From CAZQVN01 sp964596775 (GTDB lineage: Bacteria > Eisenbacteria > RBG-16-71-46 > JABDJR01 > JAWXBZ01): a DNA stretch of 46,532 nucleotides. The notes under the pieces are model-generated. The model saw only the letters and a program-made list of their open reading frames with translations. It ran no database searches and was not told the DNA's origin. Made by a program: the position numbers and the translations under genes. Each line of letters opens with the position of its first letter. The stretch's first letter is position 1. The DNA lies in assembly GCA_964596775.1 (NCBI GenBank), contig CAZQVN010000028.1, positions 1-46,532 of the forward strand. The letters are read 5' to 3'. Of the stretch, positions 1 to 7,791 are shown in pieces.

Positions 1-304
1 GTCATCCCTGACAGGTTCGTTTCCTTCTCTTTGCATGGGGCATGCCAGAAATGGGGCAACCGGCTCACCTGCCTGTTAAGCCGTTTTCCAACAATATGAT
101 AGGGAGTGTTGGGGGCTCCTCGAGAGGCCATGCAGGGATGCGTCGAATGTTTACAAAACGCAACAATTGTGAGATTCGTTGATTGTGAGGATGCCCTTAA
201 TGTATTCAATTAAAACAACTTGTCGATATTTTAACGCAATGATAAGGATAGTTGATCCGGAGCGGAGTTCCCGGGTCGCTCGGAAGCCTCCGCGGCCCCC
301 CGGC
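1..304. other. Non-coding stretch downstream of the Lon-like gene
   Basis: I find no credible gene here. The stretch from about 160 to 250 is clearly AT-richer than the rest. Close to the end of the minus-strand Lon-like gene, the arms GCGGAG (262-267) and CTCCGC (288-293) can pair around an inner TTCC/GGAA stem. This could be a hairpin at the 3' end of that transcript, but it is not followed by a U-run, so I do not call it a terminator. Confidence 0.5.
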
Positions 305-2923
305 CTACTTCTTCTTGGGCCCCTTGCGGGCTGCCGGGCGCGACCCGGCTTTTCCGGAAGTTCCGGATGCGCGACCTTCGGATGTCGAGGAACCCTTTGC
401 CGCGGCCGGCTTGCGGGTGGGTTTCCGGGGCTTGCGGGCTGGTTTCGTCCGAGGCTTGTCCGCGCTCTCCCCATCGGCAAGATGAGCCAGCACGACCTCC
501 ATGATCTCCTCGTTGTCGCGGGCTTCATCGCCATGCTCCCTGTAGAGCACGCACTCCTGGCTGGAGGGAATCGCCACGCGGGCAAGCGCCTCCTCGAGTC
601 CCTGGTCCGCGGTCTCCACGGGAACAAAGCGAAGGTCCTTCTGGATCGCCTCGGGCACATCATCCAGATCCGGCACGTTTTCCGCCGGCATGATCACCGT
701 CTTGATCCCCGCCCGGTGCGCTCCGAGGATCTTTTCACGGATGCCGCCGACGGCGAGTATGCGGCCGCGCAGCGTGATCTCACCGGTCATGGCCACGTCG
801 TGCCGCACCGGACGGTTCGTCATCAGGCTCGCGATGACGACCGCCAGCGTGAGTCCGGCCGACGGCCCGTCCTTGGGGATGGCGCCTTCCGGCAGGTTGA
901 TGTGCATGCTCGCTTCCCCGAACGCCTCCGGCGTGATGTCGAGCTCGGTGGCCCGAGAACGCACATAGGAGAGCGCCGCGGCCGCGGACTCGCGCATGAC
1001 GTCGCCGAGCTGGCCGGTCAGCTGCACTTCGCCGGCGCCCGGAAGGCGGATCGCCTCGATCGGGAGGATGTCGCCCCCCTCGGATGTCCAGGCCAGCCCC
1101 ATGGCCACCCCGACCGTATCGACCCGCACGGCCGGCGGCAGGATCCGCGGGCGCCCGAGATACATCGACACATCGTCGGGAGTGATGGGATCCGGCCAGG
1201 TCTTCTCGAGCGCGGCCTCGCGCGCGAGCTTCCGGCACAGCGTGGACAGGGCGCGGTTCAACTGCCACACGCCCGCCTCCCGCGTGTAGCGCCGGATCAC
1301 GTGCAGGAGCGCTTCGTCCGTCAGGTTCACGGACCGTTCCTCCAGTCCGTGCTTTTCCAGCTGGCTCGGGATCAGGTGACGGCGGGCGATCGCCGTCTTT
1401 TCGGAGTCGATGTAGCTGGAAACCCCGACGAGCTGCAGCGCATCGAGAAACGGTTCCGGAATCGTGTACGGCGTGACCGCCGAAGCGAGGACCAGGATGC
1501 CGTCGAGGTCGAACGGAACACCGAGAAACTCGTCGAGGAACGCGCTGCGCCGCGCCGGGTCGAGAATGGAAAGGAGTCCGCTGATCATCCGCGGCGACAC
1601 ATCCGGACCGAGGGCGTCGAGTCCCTCGAGGAAGAGGACCGGGTTCATGAGGTCCGTTTCCATGAGCGCCTTGACGAGTCGCCCCGGTTCCGCGCCCACC
1701 GCGGTGTGACGCCGCCCGACGAGGTCGTCCGCCCCCTTCATCGACTCGAGGTTGATCTTCACGAACGGTCGCCCGAGACCGCGGGCGATCGAGCGGGCGA
1801 TGACGCCGCGGCCGATGCCGGACGGTCCCATGATGCACAGCGCGGATCCGGGCCGGTTGTGATTCAGCTTCAGGACGGAAATGAACTCCACGATCTCGGC
1901 CTTTGCCTTTTCCAGGCCCACGAGATCCTCGTTCAGGCGGGCCTCGAACGCATCCAGGTCGATCTCCGGCCGGTGGTAGCGCCCCCACGGCACGTCGAGA
2001 AGTGCCTCCGCGTGATGCCGCGACGTGTCGTACTCGATCGACGCGGGCGAGAGATCCTTGAGCCGGTGCAGCTCGGTTTCCGCCGCCTGGCGCATCCGGC
2101 CGGGCATGGGCGCTTCGCTGAGGCGCCTCTCGAACATCGACACGAGATCGGTGTCCATGGATTCGCCGAGCGCCTTCTTGATTTCCCGCAGCTGCTCGCG
2201 GAGAAACCGTTGCTTCTGGTCCGCGGCGATCCGGGCGCGCGCCTGTTCCTGGATCTGCGCTTCCAGGCGGAGCCCGTCGAACTTCCGGTCGAGGAGCGCC
2301 GCCACCGTCCGCAGTCGATCGCTGACGCAGGACGCCTCGATCACCGCCTGCCGGTCCAGCGCGGACAGCTGGAGACTCGAAGCCATGAAGTCGGCGAGGC
2401 GCGAGGGATCGGAACGCTTGCGATCGGCCATGCGGGACAGTTCCGCGGACAGGTTTTCATCGTGGTCGACGAGACTCTTGAAGACCCTGAGCACTTCGCC
2501 GGAAAGCACCTTGAGATCGTCCGCCGACTCCTCCATGCAGGGAAACGGCCGGACGATGGCCGTCCGGGACGCGCCTTCCCCCTGGAGATCGAGGATTTCC
2601 ACCCGTTCCATTCCCTGGAAGACCACCTGGGCCGAATCCTCGGACATTTCGAGATGCGTGAGGACGCGGGCGGCGACCCCGACACGGATGTCCCGGATGT
2701 CACGGGGGGAATCCGTTTCCCCGGAGTCTTCCGGAAACTGGGAGGGGTCGATCATCTGGATGACGACACCCGCGGTCAGGGAGCGGATCCTCCTCAGTTC
2801 CTCGGGACGCGTCAGGGGAACGGCGAGGATGAGCCCGGGAAACGCGATCGCTCCCGAAAGGGCGATGACCGGAACCGGGTCGGAAAGATCGATGTCGTTC
2901 AAGCTCAATGTCTGGGTGTCCAT
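305..2923 (-). CDS. Lon-family (S16) protease with degenerate AAA+ ATPase domain
   Basis: This is a full-length Lon-type protein of 872 residues: N-terminal LAN/PUA-like domain, helical region, AAA+ module, and C-terminal S16 protease domain. The protease site is intact: Ser688 in PKDGPSAG and Lys731 in GGIREKIL, 43 residues apart as in E. coli Lon. The ATPase site is not. Walker A reads GPSGIGRG (Arg for the essential Lys), Walker B reads LFLEGLD (Glu-Gly where Lon has Asp-Glu), the sensor-1 Asn is Thr, the arginine finger (LDRME in E. coli) is LDALQ, and the sensor-2 Arg (GVRGL) is GVWQL. The C-terminus carries an extra Lys/Arg/Pro/Ala-rich tail of about 55 residues, possibly nucleic-acid binding. 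I chose the ATG at 2923 because GGGGAG lies just upstream; in-frame ATGs at 2953 and 2980 lack a Shine-Dalgarno. By analogy with the ATP-independent LonC of Meiothermus, it probably degrades unfolded proteins without ATP. A canonical Lon would be expected elsewhere in the genome. Confidence 0.9.
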   Translation of the reverse strand: MDTQTLSLNDIDLSDPVPVIALSGAIAFPGLILAVPLTRPEELRRIRSLTAGVVIQMIDPSQFPEDSGETDSPRDIRDIRVGVAARVLTHLEMSEDSAQVVFQGMERVEILDLQGEGASRTAIVRPFPCMEESADDLKVLSGEVLRVFKSLVDHDENLSAELSRMADRKRSDPSRLADFMASSLQLSALDRQAVIEASCVSDRLRTVAALLDRKFDGLRLEAQIQEQARARIAADQKQRFLREQLREIKKALGESMDTDLVSMFERRLSEAPMPGRMRQAAETELHRLKDLSPASIEYDTSRHHAEALLDVPWGRYHRPEIDLDAFEARLNEDLVGLEKAKAEIVEFISVLKLNHNRPGSALCIMGPSGIGRGVIARSIARGLGRPFVKINLESMKGADDLVGRRHTAVGAEPGRLVKALMETDLMNPVLFLEGLDALGPDVSPRMISGLLSILDPARRSAFLDEFLGVPFDLDGILVLASAVTPYTIPEPFLDALQLVGVSSYIDSEKTAIARRHLIPSQLEKHGLEERSVNLTDEALLHVIRRYTREAGVWQLNRALSTLCRKLAREAALEKTWPDPITPDDVSMYLGRPRILPPAVRVDTVGVAMGLAWTSEGGDILPIEAIRLPGAGEVQLTGQLGDVMRESAAAALSYVRSRATELDITPEAFGEASMHINLPEGAIPKDGPSAGLTLAVVIASLMTNRPVRHDVAMTGEITLRGRILAVGGIREKILGAHRAGIKTVIMPAENVPDLDDVPEAIQKDLRFVPVETADQGLEEALARVAIPSSQECVLYREHGDEARDNEEIMEVVLAHLADGESADKPRTKPARKPRKPTRKPAAAKGSSTSEGRASGTSGKAGSRPAARKGPKKK

Positions 2924-3103
2924 TCCGCTCCCCCGGATAACGAGATCGGTCATTCTAGGGTGGCCCGCCATGCCAGACAAGATCGGCAGGACGGGGGCGT
3001 TGCCCCACTATTCCTGTTCGGATAGGATGAGCCTCCCCTCGGCACGCACCCGCGCCCTCCCGTCGGTCCGCGCGGTCAAACCGGCCATGGTATTGGAGGA
3101 CTC

Positions 3104-4789
3104 ATGTCGCACACCCCGCTGGGCCGCCGCGCTTTTCTCCGCAGGGCGACCCTCGCCGCCGGCGCCGCAGGGGGCCTGTCGGCCCTGACCGGCTGCGGAG
3201 ACGATCCCGTTCGGCCCCCGACGCCCCCCGCGACTCCGACCGACCTCTCGGCCCGTGCCGTGACCGCGTTCCTCGTGGAATTGAGCTGGTCCGACCGGTC
3301 GGACGACGAGACCGGCTTCGAAGTGGAACGAAAGAACGCCTCCGCGGCCGAATTCGTCCGGATCGCCGCCGTGCCGGCGGACAGCACCGTCTACCGGGAC
3401 GATACCGTCTCGGAGAGCGTGATGTACCAGTACCGCGTCCGGGCCACGCGCGACGGTGTCTTTTCCGGCTACTCCGCGGAGGTTCCCGTGCAGACGCCGG
3501 CCGCGCTGGCCCCCGCGGCCCCCGCGGACCTCTCCGTTTCGGAAGTGACGGAAACCGGCGCGCTGCTGTCCTGGAGCGACGCGGCCGACAACGAGATCGG
3601 CTTCCGGATCCAGCTTCGCGGTCAATCCGGCACGGTCACCGAGGTGGCCACGCTCGACGCGGATACCACGGAGTTCCGGGTCGACGCGCTCGCGCCGCGA
3701 ACGCTGCACCGCTTCTACGTCGAAGCGTTCAACGAAAGCGGCACGTCCGGCGCATCCAACGAGGTGTCCGTGTACACCGGGCCGGTCAGCGGCGACCTGA
3801 AGGCGACCGTCACCGCGCCGGGTACCGTGAAGATCGAATGGACGGACCGGACATCCGGCGCCGTTTCCTTCCGCGTCGAGCGAAGCCTCGACTCCGGCGC
3901 GTTCGTTCAGGTCGCCGTCGTCCCGGCCGGCGGAGTGATGTTCACCGACGGCGCCGTTCCGGAAGCCGCGCTGTACGCGTACCGGGTCGTCGGCGCCGGC
4001 ATCCTCGGCGTGGACACGGATCCCGTTTCCCTGACGGCGCCGAACGCGCCCCCTGGCCGTCCCGAAGGTCTCGTGGCCGGCGCGGACCCGCTCGACGGGG
4101 GACGGATCCTGCTGACCTGGAGCGCGTCGGGCTCCGTGGACGGGTTCGTGATCGATCGTTCCACCGGGGGAGCGTTCTCGATGATCGGCGCCACCGGAGC
4201 GACGACGGCTTTCGCGGATACGCCGACACCGCTCCTGCCGTTCACCTATCGTGTCCGCGCGTTCAACCTGCTGGCCTATTCGACGCCGTCCGAGTCAGTG
4301 ACCGCGAGGGCCCGGGCCGTCGTGCTCTTCGCGGGTCTTCCGGCACAGAACGACCTGAGGATCGTCGGGCGCGGTACCCGACTGACGCTGGCCGGCGTTC
4401 CGCCCCGCACGTTTTCCCCGGCCCTGACATTCTCCTGCGGCTCCCTCCCCAGCTACATCCACCTCGTGCGGATCACGAGCACCGGGATCGCCGCCGTCCT
4501 CGGCAACTGCACCCACCAGTGCTGCACGACGAACTACCGCGCGAACACGTCCAGCCCTCCCGACGGCACCCTGTCCTGCCCCTGCCATGGTTCCGTTTTC
4601 CGCCTCGACGGGACCGTCCAGTCCGGGCCGGCCACGGTTTCGGAGCCGGTCTTCCCCACGGTGATCTTCGAGGACCGCGTGGAGATTCTGGCCCCCGGGG
4701 AAACCGTGCCAGCGGCCCTCGCCGGATCAACGGAACAGGACAGGACCGCGGAACCGGCAGCGGACGGAGATGCGGCGCGAAAGGAATAA
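3104..4789 (+). CDS. Tat lipoprotein with FN3 repeats and a C-terminal Rieske [2Fe-2S] domain
   Basis: A 561-residue exported redox protein. The N-terminus has a twin-arginine signal (GRRAFLRRATL) followed by a lipobox-like LTGC, which suggests Tat export of a folded cofactor protein and lipid anchoring. Four fibronectin type III-like modules follow (about residues 38-125, 130-225, 226-310, 313-405). The C-terminal domain has a complete Rieske signature: Cys469-Thr-His471 and Cys492-Pro-Cys-His495-Gly-Ser. The extra Cys474 and Cys494 match the disulfide pair typical of high-potential Rieske proteins of bc1/b6f type. GGAGG sits 5 bases before the ATG. The gene is divergent from the Lon-like gene and is followed at once by a perfect hairpin terminator. 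There is no oxygenase alpha subunit or cytochrome b beside it, so its electron partner is unknown. The fusion of adhesion-type FN3 modules with a Rieske domain is unusual. Confidence 0.85.
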   Translation: MSHTPLGRRAFLRRATLAAGAAGGLSALTGCGDDPVRPPTPPATPTDLSARAVTAFLVELSWSDRSDDETGFEVERKNASAAEFVRIAAVPADSTVYRDDTVSESVMYQYRVRATRDGVFSGYSAEVPVQTPAALAPAAPADLSVSEVTETGALLSWSDAADNEIGFRIQLRGQSGTVTEVATLDADTTEFRVDALAPRTLHRFYVEAFNESGTSGASNEVSVYTGPVSGDLKATVTAPGTVKIEWTDRTSGAVSFRVERSLDSGAFVQVAVVPAGGVMFTDGAVPEAALYAYRVVGAGILGVDTDPVSLTAPNAPPGRPEGLVAGADPLDGGRILLTWSASGSVDGFVIDRSTGGAFSMIGATGATTAFADTPTPLLPFTYRVRAFNLLAYSTPSESVTARARAVVLFAGLPAQNDLRIVGRGTRLTLAGVPPRTFSPALTFSCGSLPSYIHLVRITSTGIAAVLGNCTHQCCTTNYRANTSSPPDGTLSCPCHGSVFRLDGTVQSGPATVSEPVFPTVIFEDRVEILAPGETVPAALAGSTEQDRTAEPAADGDAARKE

Positions 4790-4947
4790 AAAAACCGCCC
4801 TTTCGGGCGGTTTCTCTGGAAAAGGAAGCTCCGGGGGTGAATCAAGGCATAACCCACCCCCTTCGCTTGCCTTGTGAACGAGGCAGTGCCTGTTCCCCGT
4901 CCACTGGGAGAACCGACCGGGGGTACCAGCCCCGAGAGGGAACTCTT
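4786..4947 (-). ncRNA. Candidate structured small RNA (unknown family)
   Basis: The 500 bases between the convergent Rieske and apbE genes contain no ORF but have dense potential structure on the minus strand. Stems read leftward are: GTTCCC/GGGAAC enclosing CGGGG/CCCCG, then TGCCT/AGGCA, then a 7-bp GGGGGTG/CACCCCC hairpin, then the strong intrinsic terminator with a U8 tract. A possible -10 (TATATT, 4959-4954) would place the start near 4947, giving an RNA of about 160 nt; no good -35 is visible. I compared it by eye with 6S, SRP, tmRNA, RNase P and common riboswitches and could not match any. The strand choice rests on the terminator and -10. It could also be a non-functional GC-rich spacer. 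Confidence 0.35.
4792..4813. terminator. Bidirectional intrinsic terminator
   Basis: A perfect 9-bp stem, AAACCGCCC / GGGCGGTTT, with a TTTC loop, sits immediately after the stop codon of the Rieske gene. On the plus strand it ends in TTTCTCT. On the minus strand it is followed by an uninterrupted run of U from the A-tract at 4787-4794, which makes it a particularly good terminator for anything transcribed leftward from the candidate RNA region. Confidence 0.85.
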
Positions 4948-4980
4948 ACAGGGAATATATTGAGGAAAAGCGGATCAGGC

Positions 4981-5035
4981 CACGTTCGGGGAAAATGAAT
5001 TCCAATCTGTTGATGCTCAACACTTTGGCGGAGTG
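4981..5035 (+). repeat. Left copy of 55-bp direct repeat flanking the gap
   Basis: These 55 bases are identical to 5136-5190 and end exactly where the N run starts. Identical contig ends of odd, k-mer-like length on each side of a 100-N spacer are typical of a de Bruijn assembly that was broken at a graph branch and then scaffolded. It is most likely one sequence counted twice, not a biological tandem repeat. Confidence 0.9.
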
Positions 5036-5135
5036 NNNNNNNNNNNNNNNNNNNNNNNNNNNNNNNNNNNNNNNNNNNNNNNNNNNNNNNNNNNNNNNNN
5101 NNNNNNNNNNNNNNNNNNNNNNNNNNNNNNNNNNN
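5036..5135. other. Assembly gap of 100 N
   Basis: A run of exactly 100 undetermined bases, the default spacer length of common scaffolders. The true missing length is unknown and may be zero or negative, because the flanks overlap by 55 bases. Confidence 0.99.
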
Positions 5136-5190
5136 CACGTTCGGGGAAAATGAATTCCAATCTGTTGATGCTCAACACTTTGGCGGAGTG
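5136..5190 (+). repeat. Right copy of 55-bp direct repeat flanking the gap
   Basis: Identical to 4981-5035 (begins CACGTTCGGGG, ends TTTGGCGGAGTG). See the left copy. From here to 5297 I see no gene; it is GC-rich spacer downstream of apbE. Confidence 0.9.
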
Positions 5191-5297
5191 CGGACCCGTT
5201 GTTCTGCGTGATCCCGGTGGCCGGCCTGGCCGCAGCCCGCGCGGCGTTGTAAAGATCCCTCGGCGCGGCGGGGAGGCGGGCCGCACCGGGCCGACCG

Positions 5298-6341
5298 TCA
5301 GGGCCGCAGGGGACCGGTGCCGACAATCCAGGGCCGGCCGTTCGACTCCCCGGCCACGAGCAACCCCGTGACCTCGAAACGGGAAGAGAGGAGCGCCACC
5401 CCGTCCGCTCCGAGCACGTGGAGCGCCGTCGACAGCGCATCCGCGGTCGTCCCGTCCGCGGCGATCACCGAAGTGCCGAAGATCCCGACCACGGGGCGTG
5501 CCGTGCGGGGATCCACGATGTGACCGTAACGGACTCCGTCGAGGACCACGAACTTTTCGTACCCGCCGGAAGAGGAGACGGAACAGTCCGCCAGCGTGAG
5601 GATGGTGAACAGCGAGTCCGGAGACCGGGGATCGAGGATGCCGACCGGCCAGCCGGATTCCCCGGGAGGCGCGCCGATGGCGAGGATGTTTCCGCCGAGG
5701 TTCAGCAGCGCGGCGGTGACCCCGCGCGCCCGGAGCGCCCGGGCGGCCTCGTCCAGGGCGTAGCCCTTGGCGATGCCCCCGAGATCGATCGACATCCCGG
5801 CGCGATCCAGCCGCACCGTCCGGGCCGCCCGATCGAGGATCACGCCGCGGGCGTCGATCAGGGCCGCGAGCGAATCGCACGCGGCGGCGCCGGGGACGTG
5901 TCCGGCCTTCCGGTAGAACCCCCAGGCGTCCATGGCGGGCTTCACGGTCACGTCGAACGCTCCGTCCGTCCGCTCCCGCAGGGCGCGCGCCTCCTCGAGC
6001 ACCGCGAAGAGCTCTCCGCTTATCGGAACCGGCTCGCCGAACCCCGTGCGGTTGACCCGGACGAGCTCGCTCGAGGGTCGATACAGGCTCATCAGAGAAT
6101 CGACGCGCGCCGCCGCGCGCAGGGCCGCGTCCAGCGCGCCGGCCGCACCGGCCGAGTCCGGCGCGTAAAGCTTCGCCTCGAACGCGGTGCCCATCAGGAG
6201 CCAGGCGCGCTCGTGAAGAACAGGCGGCGGTGGAGCGCTATCGTGTGCCAGCGTGGACGCGGCTGAGGCCAGGAGGAGCGCGATCGATAGCGCCGTCCGG
6301 GCCCACGCGACCGGGGAGACGGCGCGGCCCGACCGCATCAC
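5298..6341 (-). CDS. apbE: FAD:protein FMN transferase (ApbE)
   Basis: A 347-residue ApbE-family flavin transferase that attaches FMN through a phosphoester bond to a Ser/Thr of a target protein outside the cytoplasmic membrane. Recognisable motifs are MSIDLGGIAKGYALDEA, LLNLGGNILAIG, HIVDPRTARP and ADGTTADALSTA, which are the core FAD- and metal-binding segments. The N-terminus carries a hydrophobic export signal (LSIALLLASAAS). It is the last gene of a four-gene minus-strand operon, and its start overlaps the stop of the membrane-protein gene (GTG at 6341 or ATG at 6338). Its obvious substrate is the FMN-binding protein two genes upstream, which has an SGAT acceptor motif. Confidence 0.93.
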   Translation of the reverse strand: MMRSGRAVSPVAWARTALSIALLLASAASTLAHDSAPPPPVLHERAWLLMGTAFEAKLYAPDSAGAAGALDAALRAAARVDSLMSLYRPSSELVRVNRTGFGEPVPISGELFAVLEEARALRERTDGAFDVTVKPAMDAWGFYRKAGHVPGAAACDSLAALIDARGVILDRAARTVRLDRAGMSIDLGGIAKGYALDEAARALRARGVTAALLNLGGNILAIGAPPGESGWPVGILDPRSPDSLFTILTLADCSVSSSGGYEKFVVLDGVRYGHIVDPRTARPVVGIFGTSVIAADGTTADALSTALHVLGADGVALLSSRFEVTGLLVAGESNGRPWIVGTGPLRP

Positions 6342-7198
6342 TCCTGCGAGGACACCGGCGCCGGAGACACGGACGGAGACGCGTTGTTCGAGCCGCCCCC
6401 TTCCGCGTTGCGCCCCTCGCCTCCACCCTGCCCCTGGGGGCGGCGTCCCCGTCGGCGGCGGTTGCGGCGCTGGGGAGACGATCCGGCTTCACCGCCGGAT
6501 TCCGCGGGCTTCGGCCTCTCTCCCCTTTCGCCCCTGCCGGTCCGTTCGCCGCGGGGTTCCGCCCGCGGAGCCGGGCCGGTCCGGTGATGGGAATCTCGGC
6601 GGTCCCGGCGAGGACGGCGCTCCGGCCTCGGGGCGCGGGCGGGCGGGCGCTCGGTGGTGGCATCGGTCGCGGCGGTGTCCACGGGTGCGCCGCCCATGAA
6701 CCACATCTCGCGAACCGGAAAGAGCATCTGGGCCACGAACGCGCCGGTGAGCAGCGACACGGACACGATCTGGACCGGCGCGAGTTCCGGGGCCACGTAA
6801 CGGATCAGCCACGGCACGGCGGCATCGAGGAGCATGGCCCCGAAGGACACGAGATAGATCGTGATCTTCGCCCGCTGGCCGAGCCGTGTCAGCGCCACGA
6901 TGTGCGACAGGATGAACAGGAGCACACCCTGGCCGAACAGGTGGGGATGGGTGGCGTCCAGCAGTTCGCGGAACGTCTTCTCGAACGTCATGGCCTGTCC
7001 GGCCGCGAGGGTCTGGCTTTCGTTTCCGCGGTAGAAGGACATGACGCCGGCCGGGGTCATGCCGGTCTTGTCCCAGTAATTGACGAGTCCGACGCAGAGC
7101 GCCACGAGGATCACGACATTGAACGCGGTGATCAGGACCCGGACATGAAGCGGGGCGGTGAGGAGCGAAAACTTCTTGTACGAATAATACTGAGTCAC
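6338..7198 (-). CDS. Four-TM membrane protein with Arg/Gly/Pro-rich tail, flavinylation operon
   Basis: A 286-residue protein of unknown family. The first two thirds contain about four transmembrane helices, beginning with a short cytoplasmic QYYSYKKFSLLTAP segment. Histidines in ATHPHLFGQG and in the adjacent helix (LFILSHIVALT) could bind heme or contact quinone; this is inference. The last 100 residues are a low-complexity tail rich in Arg, Pro, Gly and Ser with an RRNRRRRGRRPQG core. I chose the GTG at 7198, which has AAGGA 8 bases upstream and lies 5 bases after the preceding stop. Its place between the FMN-binding protein and ApbE suggests it is the membrane electron conduit that feeds the flavinylated partner. 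Confidence 0.75.
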   Translation of the reverse strand: MTQYYSYKKFSLLTAPLHVRVLITAFNVVILVALCVGLVNYWDKTGMTPAGVMSFYRGNESQTLAAGQAMTFEKTFRELLDATHPHLFGQGVLLFILSHIVALTRLGQRAKITIYLVSFGAMLLDAAVPWLIRYVAPELAPVQIVSVSLLTGAFVAQMLFPVREMWFMGGAPVDTAATDATTERPPARAPRPERRPRRDRRDSHHRTGPAPRAEPRGERTGRGERGERPKPAESGGEAGSSPQRRNRRRRGRRPQGQGGGEGRNAEGGGSNNASPSVSPAPVSSQE

Positions 7199-7203
7199 GG
7201 AGA

Positions 7204-7791
7204 TTATCCTTCGATGGGGGCCGTCACGCATGCATCGAGCAGCCCGAGAACTTTCCGTACGCCGTAGTTCAGCGCGCGGACGGAGAGCGTTGCCCCGGAA
7301 ATGTTGACGATGTCCCGGTTTGTCCTGAGCGGGCTTTGCGCGGACTTCCCATGATACTGGCCGAGGAATCGTTCGCGGCGCACGTCGCCGCCGTGGGACT
7401 CACGGTATACGAGAATCGTCACCCTTTCCACCTCCAGGGACCGGTTCACGCCGACCATGAACGTGATGGGGCGGTACTTGCCGATTTCCTCGGAAACGAC
7501 GGCGTAACCGAGGGTCCGGCCTCCCGCGCCCAGAGCCCGGTGCACCGTGACCGTGTCCTCGGCCACCGGCCCGCCGAGCTGTTCGACCAGCGCCGCCCTG
7601 GCGGAGTCCCCGAGAACGTGCGTTTCCGCCGCGAAACGGACCGCCTTCGGAAACGTTTCCTTGAGGGCCTCGGGAACGGTCAGGTACACCCGCTCCTCCA
7701 TGGGGGGCGGCTCCTGGCCCGCCCGCCCGGTCCCCGGCCAGAAGGCCAGGAGGAACACCAGGGCCCCAGCCCATGCAGAACGCTGGTTCAA
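7204..7791 (-). CDS. Exported FMN-binding domain protein, ApbE substrate
   Basis: A 195-residue exported protein: signal peptide (ALVFLLAFWPGTGRAG) followed by a single FMN_bind domain. The C-terminal NISGATLSVRA motif matches the ApbE flavinylation consensus, with Thr168 as predicted covalent FMN acceptor. Related domains occur in RnfG, NqrC and many extracytoplasmic electron-transfer proteins. The start appears to be a TTG at 7791 overlapping the porin stop as TTGA, so translation is probably coupled; no separate Shine-Dalgarno is visible and a later ATG would remove the signal peptide. With ApbE in the same operon, this is the mobile or periplasmic flavin carrier of the unit. Confidence 0.88.
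   Translation of the reverse strand: MNQRSAWAGALVFLLAFWPGTGRAGQEPPPMEERVYLTVPEALKETFPKAVRFAAETHVLGDSARAALVEQLGGPVAEDTVTVHRALGAGGRTLGYAVVSEEIGKYRPITFMVGVNRSLEVERVTILVYRESHGGDVRRERFLGQYHGKSAQSPLRTNRDIVNISGATLSVRALNYGVRKVLGLLDACVTAPIEG

Noticed and set aside
179..3025. A long plus-strand open frame (948 codons) opposite the Lon-like gene
   Set aside because: It is Arg/His/Asp-rich and low-complexity, as expected from the antisense of GC-rich codons; the minus strand gives a complete, motif-bearing Lon protein.
4786..4947. 6S RNA, SRP RNA, tmRNA or a riboswitch
   Set aside because: The 5' and 3' ends do not form a closing stem as in 6S, and no conserved cores (SRP tetraloop region, tmRNA tRNA-like end, TPP, FMN, cobalamin motifs) are found. 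I keep it only as an unknown structured RNA.
4981..5190. A true tandem duplication or attachment-site pair around the gap
   Set aside because: Exact identity, 55-base length and contact with a 100-N spacer fit an assembly artefact better.
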